A stretch of DNA of 7,738 nucleotides from the NCBI GenBank assembly GCA_903867275.1, contig CAIPQY010000268.1:1-7738 (forward strand), read 5' to 3'. Below are positions 1-5,358 of the stretch, piece after piece (the stretch's first letter is position 1; the number at the start of each line of letters is the position of its first letter). The notes beneath the pieces were generated by a model. That model was not told the origin of the DNA, ran no database searches, and worked only from the letters and a program-made list of their open reading frames with translations. The translations under genes and the position numbers were made by a program. This DNA comes from an uncultured bacterium (GTDB lineage: Bacteria; Planctomycetota; Phycisphaerae; Phycisphaerales; SM1A02).

Positions 1-90
1 CACGATGCGACCCTGGCTGGCGATGCGTTCGGCGATGGCTCGGCCGATGCCTCGGCTGGCTCCTGTCACGATGGCTACGCGCGTTTCGAT
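1..90 (-). CDS. fabG: 3-oxoacyl-[ACP] reductase FabG, N-terminal fragment cut by the window edge
   Basis: Only the first 30 codons are present; the gene runs off the left edge. FabG is the cytosolic NADPH-dependent short-chain dehydrogenase that reduces 3-oxoacyl-ACP to 3-hydroxyacyl-ACP in fatty-acid elongation. The visible residues ETRVAIVTGASRGIGRAIAE form the first beta strand and the TGASRGIG cofactor loop of a classical SDR, and the position after fabD supports FabG over other SDRs. The start is odd. Between the upstream in-frame TGA (160-162) and the VTGAS strand there is no ATG, GTG or TTG codon. A strong ribosome-binding site GAGGAG lies at 99-104, and 8 nt after it comes ATC (88-90), followed by GAA ACG CGC. 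I therefore take AUC as the initiator. A sequencing error is the main alternative. The catalytic Ser-Tyr-Lys lies outside the window. Confidence 0.85.
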   Translation of the reverse strand, partial: METRVAIVTGASRGIGRAIAERIASQGRIV

Positions 91-98
91 TGGATGGA

Positions 99-104
99 CT
101 CCTC
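99..104 (-). promoter_or_regulatory. fabG ribosome-binding site that decides a non-canonical AUC start
   Basis: GAGGAG on the minus strand, followed by 8 nt and then ATC at 88-90. It is the only good Shine-Dalgarno match in the 69-nt gap between the lipoprotein gene and the FabG coding frame, so it fixes the likely initiation site although the codon there is not ATG, GTG or TTG. Confidence 0.6.
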
Positions 105-118
105 GGGGGCGGATGGTA

Positions 119-154
119 ACGAGCGATGCGGCGTGCGTTGGAAGGAACGCTCGT
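119..154 (-). other. Hairpin between the lipoprotein gene and fabG
   Basis: A perfect 7-bp inverted repeat (ACGAGCG at 119-125, CGCTCGT at 148-154) encloses a 22-nt loop. It lies just after the lipoprotein stop and about 15 nt ahead of the fabG ribosome-binding site. No U-tract follows, so it is not an intrinsic terminator. It could modulate mRNA processing or fabG expression, or be chance; the long loop makes it weak. Confidence 0.3.
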
Positions 155-159
155 GCTGA

Positions 160-1008
160 TCAGCTCGGCCCGCCTGGACCGCCGGGACCCTTGGGTCCAG
201 GAGCCTGCGGACCGCCGCCGCCCTTGCGCTTGCCGGGGCCGCTGGGTGAGCCACCGGGAGCTGGACCCGATGGCGCGGCCGGTTCGTCGCCACCGCCGCT
301 GCTGGAATCACCTTCGATGGAGCGATCCTGCTGCGCCACGGTCACCACTTCGTCAGGCAGCTTCGACTTCTCGAGCTGCTCCTTGAGGATCTTCACCCAC
401 TGCTGCACGCGGGGTTCGGCCTTGTTGCCCTTGAGCTGGTCGATCACGTTCGGCGGCGTCGGCACGGCCGAGAAAGTGCACTGCTCGGCGCCACCGGGGC
501 TCTTCACCGACCACAGTTGGGGGTCAAAGCGGTCGTCGGTCATGAAGATGCCGAGCGCCATGAACGTTTCCGGCTCCTGGCCACCCGTGCAGCCCACGGT
601 CACGCGGTCGATGCGCTCGGTGGCGCGCTTCCACTGACCGTCCTTCTGCATCAGGTCGAGCGTGGTCTGATCGGCGTCGCTCAGCATGGGCTTGAGCTTG
701 GTGGCATCGCCCTTCACCATGGCGTTGAAGAACAGCAGCGTGGCCTCGAGGCGCTTCAGATCGCCGGCGGCGTCGCCGGTGTTGGGGCGCTCGCTCTCGT
801 CCATCTTCACGCGCGAGTCGATGGCCAGACGCTTCATCACGTCGTCCACGCTCTCGACCTTCACTTCCTGCTTGGGCGGAGGTGGCGGCGGTGGGGGTGC
901 GGCTTCCTCTTCCTTCTTGCCGCAGGCGGTCAGCGCAAGCACGGCGGCCAGCAGGGCCGACTGGAGCAGTTCAGGCCTTCGCACGTTGTGGCTCCTCGAT
1001 GGTGTCAT
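160..1008 (-). CDS. Predicted lipoprotein with polyproline run and Gly/Pro-rich C-terminal tail; function unknown
   Basis: I do not recognise a named family. The 282-residue product begins with a lipoprotein signal: basic start, hydrophobic stretch (about 14-27) and lipobox L-T-A-C with lipidated Cys29, so the mature protein should be membrane-anchored outside the cytoplasm. An acidic linker (KKEEE) and eight consecutive prolines (38-45) follow. A charged, probably helical domain spans about 46-230 and holds two more cysteines (Cys140, Cys177) that could form a disulfide. The tail (about 231-282) is Ser/Gly/Pro-rich and ends in collagen-like G-x-y triplets. The start is ambiguous: ATG at 1008 has GAGGTG 7 nt upstream, while GTG at 984 has GAGGAG 7 nt upstream and gives a tidier 21-residue signal peptide. 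Either start overlaps the end of fabD (by 38 or 14 nt), which implies translational coupling. Its place between fabD and fabG suggests an envelope role, but this is inference. Confidence 0.8.
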   Translation of the reverse strand: MTPSRSHNVRRPELLQSALLAAVLALTACGKKEEEAAPPPPPPPPKQEVKVESVDDVMKRLAIDSRVKMDESERPNTGDAAGDLKRLEATLLFFNAMVKGDATKLKPMLSDADQTTLDLMQKDGQWKRATERIDRVTVGCTGGQEPETFMALGIFMTDDRFDPQLWSVKSPGGAEQCTFSAVPTPPNVIDQLKGNKAEPRVQQWVKILKEQLEKSKLPDEVVTVAQQDRSIEGDSSSGGGDEPAAPSGPAPGGSPSGPGKRKGGGGPQAPGPKGPGGPGGPS

Positions 1009-1939
1009 GGTTGGTCACCTCAGCCGAGCGATCGATGCGACGCATCAGTCCGCGCAGCACGCTTCCGGGGGCCATCTCGTGCAGCGACGCGCTGGTGTCC
1101 AGGCCCTGAGACTTGCGCCAGGACAGCATGTCCAGGCAGCAGGTGTCCCAGCGTACAGGCTTCACGATCTGGTCCACCAGCAGCGACTTCAGCGTGGCGG
1201 CGTCGTTGGTGGCGTGCGGCTTGCCGGTGACATTGCTCCACACGGGGCAGTGCATGGCGCGGAACTCCACGTGTTCCAGCGCGCGGGCCATGCCCTCGGC
1301 GGCGGGCGCCATCAGGGGACTGTGGAACGCGCCTGCAACGGCCAGCTTGGTGGCGCGCAGACCCATGGTGCCGGCGACTTCCACCGCACGATCGCATGCC
1401 TCGGCGTGACCGCTGAGCACGATCTGGCCGGGCGCGTTGAAGTTGGCGGGAACAAGCACCTGATCCTTGGCCGCGGCGGCGCACACCTCGTTCGCCTTCG
1501 CCTCGTCGGCGCCGATCAGCGCCACCATGCCGCCCTTGCTCGCTTCGGCGGCCTTCTGCATCAGGCGGCCACGCGTGGCGACCAGTCGAAGGCCTTCGGC
1601 GAAGGTGAACACGCCGGCCAGCGCCAGCGCGGTGTACTCGCCAAGCGACAGGCCAAGCGCGCCCACGATGGGCACTTCGCCGCCTTGCTCGACCATCGCC
1701 GCGTGACAGGCCAGGCCGCAGGTGAACAGCGCCGGCTGGCTCACATCGGTGCGATTCAGGTGTTCGGTGGGGCCCTCGAAGCACAGCGCGCTCAGTCGGG
1801 CGCCACCATCGAGTTCAACCAGATGATCGGCCTGCGCGAACAGCGCGGCCGCGGCGGGACTGGCGTCGCACCAGGTCTTGCCCATGCCGACCGCCTGCGC
1901 GCCCTGGCCCGGACAGAGAAGAATGTGCTGGTTCGTCAT
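971..1939 (-). CDS. fabD: Malonyl-CoA:ACP transacylase FabD
   Basis: The cytosolic enzyme transfers malonyl from CoA to acyl carrier protein, supplying the extender for fatty-acid synthesis. The 322-residue product has the family's usual length (about 310-320) and landmarks: N-terminal GQGAQ (11-15), nucleophile elbow GLSLGEYTAL (96-105) with catalytic Ser98, the arginine in ATRGRLMQ (Arg123) that binds the malonyl carboxylate, NAPGQIVLSG (168-177), and GAFHSPLM with catalytic His206. The elbow has Leu97 where many homologues such as E. coli FabD have His (GHSLGE); Ser98 and His206 are intact, so activity is expected. The ATG at 1939 is chosen because the conserved N-terminus starts there and AGGAG lies 8 nt upstream; the frame stays open further upstream but overlaps fabH. 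The fabH stop is 41 nt upstream, and the 3' end overlaps the lipoprotein gene. Confidence 0.96.
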   Translation of the reverse strand: MTNQHILLCPGQGAQAVGMGKTWCDASPAAAALFAQADHLVELDGGARLSALCFEGPTEHLNRTDVSQPALFTCGLACHAAMVEQGGEVPIVGALGLSLGEYTALALAGVFTFAEGLRLVATRGRLMQKAAEASKGGMVALIGADEAKANEVCAAAAKDQVLVPANFNAPGQIVLSGHAEACDRAVEVAGTMGLRATKLAVAGAFHSPLMAPAAEGMARALEHVEFRAMHCPVWSNVTGKPHATNDAATLKSLLVDQIVKPVRWDTCCLDMLSWRKSQGLDTSASLHEMAPGSVLRGLMRRIDRSAEVTNHDTIEEPQRAKA

Positions 1940-1980
1940 CGATGCGTCTCCTGAAATGAGGATCCCCGGAATGGTGCGTG

Positions 1981-2985
1981 TCACACGTTCCACACGCCGC
2001 TGGCCCACGTCATGCCGCCACCGAAGGCGACCATCATCATCGGCTTGCCCGCAGGCACCTTGCCCGCGCGCCACACCTGGTCCAGGCACAGTCCAACGCT
2101 GCCGGCGCTGGAGTTGCCGAAGCGATCGATGTTCACGAACACCTTGTCCTTGGGCAGGCCGATCTTCTCCATCGCGCTCTCGATGATGCGGATGTTGCTC
2201 TGGTGGCAGATCACCTGGCTCAGGTCATCCGGCGTCAGCTTGGTGGCTTCCAGCGCCTCCTCGATCACCTGACGGAACCGGTTCACCGCGAACTTGAACA
2301 CCTCGCGGCCATTCATGCGCAGGCAGCCGAGGCGGATCGGGTTGTCGCGATCGGCTTCGGGCACTTCCTGCGCGCGGCGCGGCAGGTACAGGCCGCTCCA
2401 GTCGCGACCATCGCTGCCCAGTTGCTGGTACACGCAGCCACGATCGGGGTTCTCGTCGGCCACCAGCACGGCGGCGCCTGCGGCATCGCCGAACAAGATG
2501 CTGACCGAACGTTCCTGATAGTCGATCACGCTGCTCATGGCGTCGCCGCCGCACACGCCGATGCGCTTGAAGCGACCGGAGCGGATGAGCGAGTCGGCGA
2601 CATTCATCGAGTACACGAAGCCGCTGCATGCGGCCACCACGTCGAAGGCACCGGCGCCAACCGCGCCCACTTCGCCCGCCACGCGGCACGCCACGCTGGG
2701 GCAGCTCATCTCCTGCGTGCAGGTGCCCACGATGATCAGGTCCAGATCGGAGCCCTTCATGCCGGAGGCGTCCAGCGCGTTCTTGAGCGCGTCGCGGTTC
2801 AGCGTGAAGGTGCCCTCGCGGCTCGGGTCGCACACGCGGCGTTCGCGAATGCCCGTGCGCTGCACGATCCATTCGTCGTTGGTGTCGACCATCTTGGCGA
2901 GGTCGTCGTTGGTGAGTCGTCGTTCCGGAACCGCGCTCCCCGTACCCGCGATCCGGACGCCGATGGCGCCGGAGGCTCGGGTCAC
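1981..2985 (-). CDS. fabH: 3-oxoacyl-[ACP] synthase III (KAS III) FabH
   Basis: FabH starts each fatty-acid chain by condensing acetyl-CoA (or a branched primer) with malonyl-ACP. The thiolase-fold product is 334 residues, near the family's usual 317-335. The Cys-His-Asn catalytic triad is visible: Cys120 in AACSGF, His261 in ICHQSN and Asn291 in FGNSSAGS. DEWIVQRTGIRERR (37-50) and the C-terminal FGGGMTWAS are family signatures. I choose the GTG start at 2985: it overlaps the plsX stop in a GTGA junction, GAGGTGA lies 4 nt upstream inside the last plsX codons, and the conserved G-I-G-T-G-type first strand begins about ten residues later. A longer frame reaches an ATG at 3135 but would overlap plsX by about 150 nt with a basic, low-complexity N-terminus, so I reject it. 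Primer preference (straight or branched) cannot be read from the sequence. Confidence 0.96.
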   Translation of the reverse strand: MTRASGAIGVRIAGTGSAVPERRLTNDDLAKMVDTNDEWIVQRTGIRERRVCDPSREGTFTLNRDALKNALDASGMKGSDLDLIIVGTCTQEMSCPSVACRVAGEVGAVGAGAFDVVAACSGFVYSMNVADSLIRSGRFKRIGVCGGDAMSSVIDYQERSVSILFGDAAGAAVLVADENPDRGCVYQQLGSDGRDWSGLYLPRRAQEVPEADRDNPIRLGCLRMNGREVFKFAVNRFRQVIEEALEATKLTPDDLSQVICHQSNIRIIESAMEKIGLPKDKVFVNIDRFGNSSAGSVGLCLDQVWRAGKVPAGKPMMMVAFGGGMTWASGVWNV

Positions 2986-4016
2986 GCGGTCACCTCGGCA
3001 TCGATGCCCATCGCTCGCAACTCGCCCAGGCGGTTGCTGATGGTGGTGTTCACGCCGCTCAGCACGAACAGGCGCATGCGAAGGATGGCGTTCATGATGG
3101 TGCGGGCCTGGCTGCTGCCGTGGCTGATCAGGCACACGCCGTTCACGCCCAGCAGCGGTGCGCCGCCGTACTCGTGATAGTCGTGCTTGGCGTACAGGCT
3201 CTTCACCACCGGCTCCAGTCGCGCGGCCAGTTCGGGATCGATCGCAAGCACCTCGCGCGCAAGCGCCTTGAAGATGCCGCTCGACAGGCCTTCGGCCAGC
3301 TTGATCATCACGTTGCCCACCACGCCGTCGGTGATCACCACGTCGGCTTCGCCGTCGAACACGCCGCGGCCTTCCACGAATCCGGTGAAGTTGCTGCCTT
3401 CGGCGCGGCGCAGCAGGTCGCGCGCCAGACGCATGTCATCGGTGCCCTTCTGCTCCTCGCCACCAACGTTCATGATGGCGACGCGAGGCTCCTTGATGCC
3501 CACCAGTGCGCGGGCATAGGCCTCGCCCATCACGCCATACTGCGCAAGATGCACGGGCTTCGGCTCGATGTTGGCGCCCACGTCGATCAGCACCACGGGG
3601 CCCTTGAACGTGGGAACCGTCACGGCGATGCCGGGGCGGATCACGTTGGGAAGGCGACGCATGTGCATCTGGGCAGCGCCCACCATGGCGCCGGTGTTGC
3701 CTGCGCTCACGATGGCGTCGAGACGATTTTCAGCCTTGGGGCCGGCGTGACGCGCCATCACCACCAGGCTGGCGTCCTTCTTGCCGCGGATCGCTTCCAC
3801 CGGCGGATCGTCCATGCCGATCACTTCGGTGGTTGCAACGATCTCAATGCGCTTGTCGCTGATGCCGCGCTCGCTCAGCGTCTCTTCGATGACGCGGCGA
3901 TCGCCGTAGAGGACCAGTTCGTCCTCCGGCGGAAGCTTTGACAGTGCTTGCAGGCAGCCCTTCAGGATTTCGTCAGGGGCGTTGTCGCCACCCATGACGT
4001 CCACGCCAAGTCGCAT
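2982..4016 (-). CDS. plsX: Acyl-ACP:phosphate acyltransferase PlsX
   Basis: PlsX converts acyl-ACP to acyl-phosphate, the donor used by PlsY to acylate glycerol-3-phosphate, and so links fatty-acid synthesis to phospholipid synthesis. It is a peripheral, membrane-associated enzyme. The 344-residue product has the family signatures in order: DVMGGDNAP (6-14), SAGNTGAM (104-111), IDVGAN (144-149), GFVEGR with DGEADVVITDG VVGNV (212-235), and YGGAPLLGVNG with SHGSS (283-302). Its length is normal. The ATG start lies 3 nt after the rpmF stop; the ribosome-binding site is weak (GGGA about 11 nt away), so initiation is probably coupled to rpmF translation. The stop overlaps the fabH GTG by 4 nt. 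Tight packing with rpmF and fabH matches the arrangement known in many bacteria. Confidence 0.97.
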   Translation of the reverse strand: MRLGVDVMGGDNAPDEILKGCLQALSKLPPEDELVLYGDRRVIEETLSERGISDKRIEIVATTEVIGMDDPPVEAIRGKKDASLVVMARHAGPKAENRLDAIVSAGNTGAMVGAAQMHMRRLPNVIRPGIAVTVPTFKGPVVLIDVGANIEPKPVHLAQYGVMGEAYARALVGIKEPRVAIMNVGGEEQKGTDDMRLARDLLRRAEGSNFTGFVEGRGVFDGEADVVITDGVVGNVMIKLAEGLSSGIFKALAREVLAIDPELAARLEPVVKSLYAKHDYHEYGGAPLLGVNGVCLISHGSSQARTIMNAILRMRLFVLSGVNTTISNRLGELRAMGIDAEVTA

Positions 4017-4019
4017 GGA

Positions 4020-4205
4020 TCACTGTCCCGCTCGGGACGTCTTCACCTGCAGGCCGGGACGAACGTAGCCACAGCCAGTGCAGGCGGTGTGCGGACGCTT
4101 GGCGGTGCCGCAGTTGGGGCACAGCACGGTGTGCACGGCCTTGATCGCCTGATGCGAACGACGGCGGCGGGTACGACCGGGAGATTGACGGAAGGCTGGG
4201 GTCAT
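4020..4205 (-). CDS. rpmF: Large-subunit ribosomal protein bL32
   Basis: A 61-residue basic protein of the 50S subunit. It shows the zinc-ribbon form of L32: CPNCG (Cys29, Cys32) and CTGCG (Cys42, Cys45), with the usual R-P-H-T spacing between the pairs. The arginine-rich N-terminus (SPGRTRRRRSHQA) matches the KSRRDKRRAH-like segment of other L32 proteins, although the first residues diverge from the common MAVPKRR start. The ATG at 4205 is preceded by GAGGA at 4210-4214 with a 4-nt spacer; an open frame upstream lacks L32 features. It is the first gene of the rpmF-plsX-fabH-fabD operon and sits 3 nt before plsX. Four cysteines intact suggests a zinc-dependent (C+) paralogue. Confidence 0.95.
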   Translation of the reverse strand: MTPAFRQSPGRTRRRRSHQAIKAVHTVLCPNCGTAKRPHTACTGCGYVRPGLQVKTSRAGQ

Positions 4206-4225
4206 GGCGTCCTCGTGTGATTCCG

Positions 4226-4241
4226 CAGGGGAAATGCCCTG
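4226..4241 (-). other. Small hairpin in the rpmF leader
   Basis: CAGGG and CCCTG arms (4226-4230 and 4237-4241) enclose a 6-nt loop, between the predicted transcription start and the rpmF ribosome-binding site. It abuts the inverted repeat at 4241-4254. It may be a leader-RNA structure; only five base pairs are present. Confidence 0.35.
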
Positions 4242-4254
4242 TGGGGAGCCCCAC
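4241..4254. promoter_or_regulatory. Perfect inverted repeat over the rpmF-fab transcription start; possible operator
   Basis: GTGGGG and CCCCAC are separated by two bases, giving a 14-bp dyad directly next to the -10 box (4255-4260) of the predicted rpmF promoter. A repressor bound here would cover the start site at about 4248. It does not resemble the FapR operator or CIRCE. It could instead act as a short RNA hairpin at the 5' end of the transcript, though a two-base loop would require opening a pair. Confidence 0.4.
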
Positions 4255-4282
4255 AAGTTAGCCAAATGGCCGTTGCTGTCAA
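4255..4282 (-). promoter_or_regulatory. Sigma70-like promoter of the rpmF-plsX-fab operon
   Basis: On the minus strand a perfect -35 box TTGACA (4277-4282) is followed by a 16-bp spacer and the -10-like TAACTT (4255-4260). Expected transcription start is about 4248, leaving a leader of roughly 43 nt before the rpmF ATG. It is the best promoter match in the divergent rpmF/rnhA intergenic region. Confidence 0.6.
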
Positions 4283-4349
4283 GGCGACTGAATATCCGAT
4301 AACTCAATTGGGACGCTGCGGAGGCGCTGCGCGTCCAGCACAACCTTCT

Positions 4350-4355
4350 TACTCT
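4350..4355 (+). promoter_or_regulatory. -10-like box just upstream of rnhA; near-leaderless transcript likely
   Basis: TACTCT fits TAnnnT and ends 9 nt before the rnhA ATG at 4365. No Shine-Dalgarno match precedes that ATG. A start 6-9 nt after the box would give an mRNA with a leader of zero to three bases. No convincing -35 box is seen. Confidence 0.35.
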
Positions 4356-4364
4356 CGCGCGCCT

Positions 4365-4829
4365 ATGGCCGGATTCGAACTCTTCACCGACGGTGCCTGC
4401 TCCGGAAACCCTGGCCCTGGCGGCTGGGCCTTCGTGTTGCGCGGCCCCGGCGTGGTCGGGGACATGGAGCGCAGCGGCGGGGAGGCCCAGACCACCAACA
4501 ACCGCATGGAACTGATGGCCGTGATCGAGGGTCTGCAAACCCTCGCCGAGCCCTCGGAGGTGCGGGTCGTTTCAGACAGCGAGTATGTGGTGAAGGGCCT
4601 TCGGGAATGGCTCGACGGCTGGAAAGCGCGCGGCTGGCGAACCGCCGCGAAAAAGCCGGTGAAAAACGATGATTTATGGAAGCGGCTGGATGCGCTGCGG
4701 GCCATGCACCGCGTGCGTCCGGAGTGGATCCGAGGACACAACGAACACCCCGAAAACACCCGGTGCGACGCGCTGGCGGTGGCCGCCATCGAGGCCTTGC
4801 GCCGTGGCGGTGGGGTGCGAACTGGCTGA
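4365..4829 (+). CDS. rnhA: Ribonuclease HI
   Basis: RNase HI cleaves the RNA strand of RNA-DNA hybrids, removing R-loops and lagging-strand primers in the cytoplasm. The 154-residue product matches the E. coli enzyme (155) in length and in its four metal-binding acids: Asp9 (FTDGACSGNPGPGG), Glu49 (TTNNRMELMA), Asp71 (VVSDSEYVV) and Asp135 (TRCDALA). His125 in GHNEHPEN matches the catalytic-loop histidine. The basic handle region KGLREWLDGWKARGWRT (77-93) that grips the hybrid is present. I choose the ATG at 4365 because the conserved beta strand begins at once; an upstream in-frame ATG at 4266 would add 33 unlike residues and would fall in the rpmF promoter. There is no ribosome-binding site, consistent with a leaderless message. 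It is divergent from rpmF and upstream of rpsL. Confidence 0.95.
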   Translation: MAGFELFTDGACSGNPGPGGWAFVLRGPGVVGDMERSGGEAQTTNNRMELMAVIEGLQTLAEPSEVRVVSDSEYVVKGLREWLDGWKARGWRTAAKKPVKNDDLWKRLDALRAMHRVRPEWIRGHNEHPENTRCDALAVAAIEALRRGGGVRTG

Positions 4830-4889
4830 AATCGACCCCCAGGCACCGAAATACAACGAATTTCGACCGCCTTCGGACTTCCCGAGACC

Positions 4890-4919
4890 TTGCGGGCTGG
4901 TGCCGGCTTCCGCTAGACT
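4890..4919 (+). promoter_or_regulatory. Probable promoter of rpsL-rpsG
   Basis: TTGCGG (4890-4895), an 18-bp spacer and TAGACT (4914-4919, four of six matches to TATAAT). The predicted start is about 4926, directly ahead of the leader hairpin. It would let the two ribosomal genes be transcribed independently of rnhA, as their expected high expression requires. Confidence 0.5.
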
Positions 4920-4926
4920 CGCCGAT

Positions 4927-4943
4927 CCGCCCCATTGAGGCGG
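4927..4943 (+). other. Leader hairpin of the rpsL mRNA
   Basis: CCGCC (4927-4931) and GGCGG (4939-4943) enclose a 7-nt loop at the very 5' end of the predicted rpsL transcript, about 22 nt before the start codon. A terminal stem can stabilise mRNA or control translation. It is short, so function is uncertain. Confidence 0.4.
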
Positions 4944-4965
4944 AGAAATTCTCACAGGACCCCGC

Positions 4966-5358
4966 ATGCCGACCATCAATCAGCTCGTTCGCAACCCCCG
5001 CCGCGACCCGCCAGCCAAGAGCAAGGTCAAGGACCTTGTTCGTTGCCCGCAGAAGCGTGGCGTGTGCCTGCAGGTGAAGACCGTCACCCCGAAGAAGCCC
5101 AACTCGGCGCTTCGCAAGGTGTGCCGCGTTCGCTTGAGCAACGGCAAGGAAGTCACCGCATACATCGGCGGCGAAGGCCACAACCTGCAGGAGCACAGCA
5201 TCGTGCTCGTGCGCGGTGGTCGCGTGCGCGATCTGCCCGGTGTGCGCTACCACGTGGTGCGCGGCACCCTGGACTGCCTCGGCGTGGATGGCCGCAAGAA
5301 GGGCCGCTCGCTGTACGGCGTGAAGAAGAAGGCCGCTGCGGCCACCAAGAAGAAGTGA
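4966..5358 (+). CDS. rpsL: Small-subunit ribosomal protein uS12
   Basis: S12 sits at the 30S decoding centre and controls accuracy. The 130-residue product aligns with E. coli S12 without gaps through the core, so numbering (counting Met1) is shared: CPQKRGVC (27-34), TPKKPNSALRK (41-51), YIGGEGHNLQEHS (66-78), RGGRVRDLPGVRYH (83-96). Lys43 and Asp89 (the site methylthiolated by RimO in E. coli) are retained. Position 88, lysine in E. coli, is arginine here (codon CGC, 5227-5229); Lys-to-Arg at this site is a known streptomycin-resistance change. The C-terminus carries a lysine/alanine tail a few residues longer than E. coli S12. AGGA lies 6 nt before the ATG. rpsG follows after a 166-nt structured spacer. 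Confidence 0.98.
   Translation: MPTINQLVRNPRRDPPAKSKVKDLVRCPQKRGVCLQVKTVTPKKPNSALRKVCRVRLSNGKEVTAYIGGEGHNLQEHSIVLVRGGRVRDLPGVRYHVVRGTLDCLGVDGRKKGRSLYGVKKKAAAATKKK

Larger units (their letters stand above)
4830..4965 (+). other. rnhA-rpsL intergenic region
   Basis: This 136-nt gap has no coding sequence. It holds an AT-rich 6-bp inverted repeat (CGAAAT at 4847-4852, ATTTCG at 4860-4865) without a T-tract, so I see no clear terminator for rnhA. It also holds the rpsL promoter and a leader hairpin, listed separately. The rpsL ribosome-binding site AGGA lies 6 nt before the ATG. Confidence 0.6.

Noticed and set aside
88..162. Stop-codon readthrough producing a lipoprotein-FabG fusion, since both are in the same frame with only one TGA between
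   Set aside because: A lipoprotein signal would export a cytosolic NADPH-dependent enzyme, and a good ribosome-binding site exists for separate FabG initiation. Shared frame is a one-in-three coincidence.
165..300. Gly/Pro-rich stretch considered as a DNA repeat or mobile element remnant
   Set aside because: It encodes the lipoprotein's collagen-like tail in frame; there are no exact tandem DNA units, terminal repeats or transposase.
686..1954. A 422-codon open frame on the plus strand opposite fabD and the lipoprotein gene
   Set aside because: It is antisense to well-supported genes, is rich in Arg, Ala, His and Gly as expected of a high-GC shadow frame, and shows no recognisable motif.
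2983..3135. N-terminal extension of fabH to an ATG at 3135
   Set aside because: It would overlap about 150 nt of plsX with an unlike sequence; the GTG at 2985 has a ribosome-binding site and a 4-nt overlap typical of coupled genes.
1978..3941. Two long plus-strand open frames opposite fabH and plsX
   Set aside because: Their histidine- and alanine-rich low-complexity translations mirror the codon structure of the real genes; no ribosome-binding site or domain supports them.
4847..4865. Inverted repeat CGAAAT/ATTTCG as an rnhA terminator
   Set aside because: The stem is only 6 bp, AT-rich and without a following T-tract.
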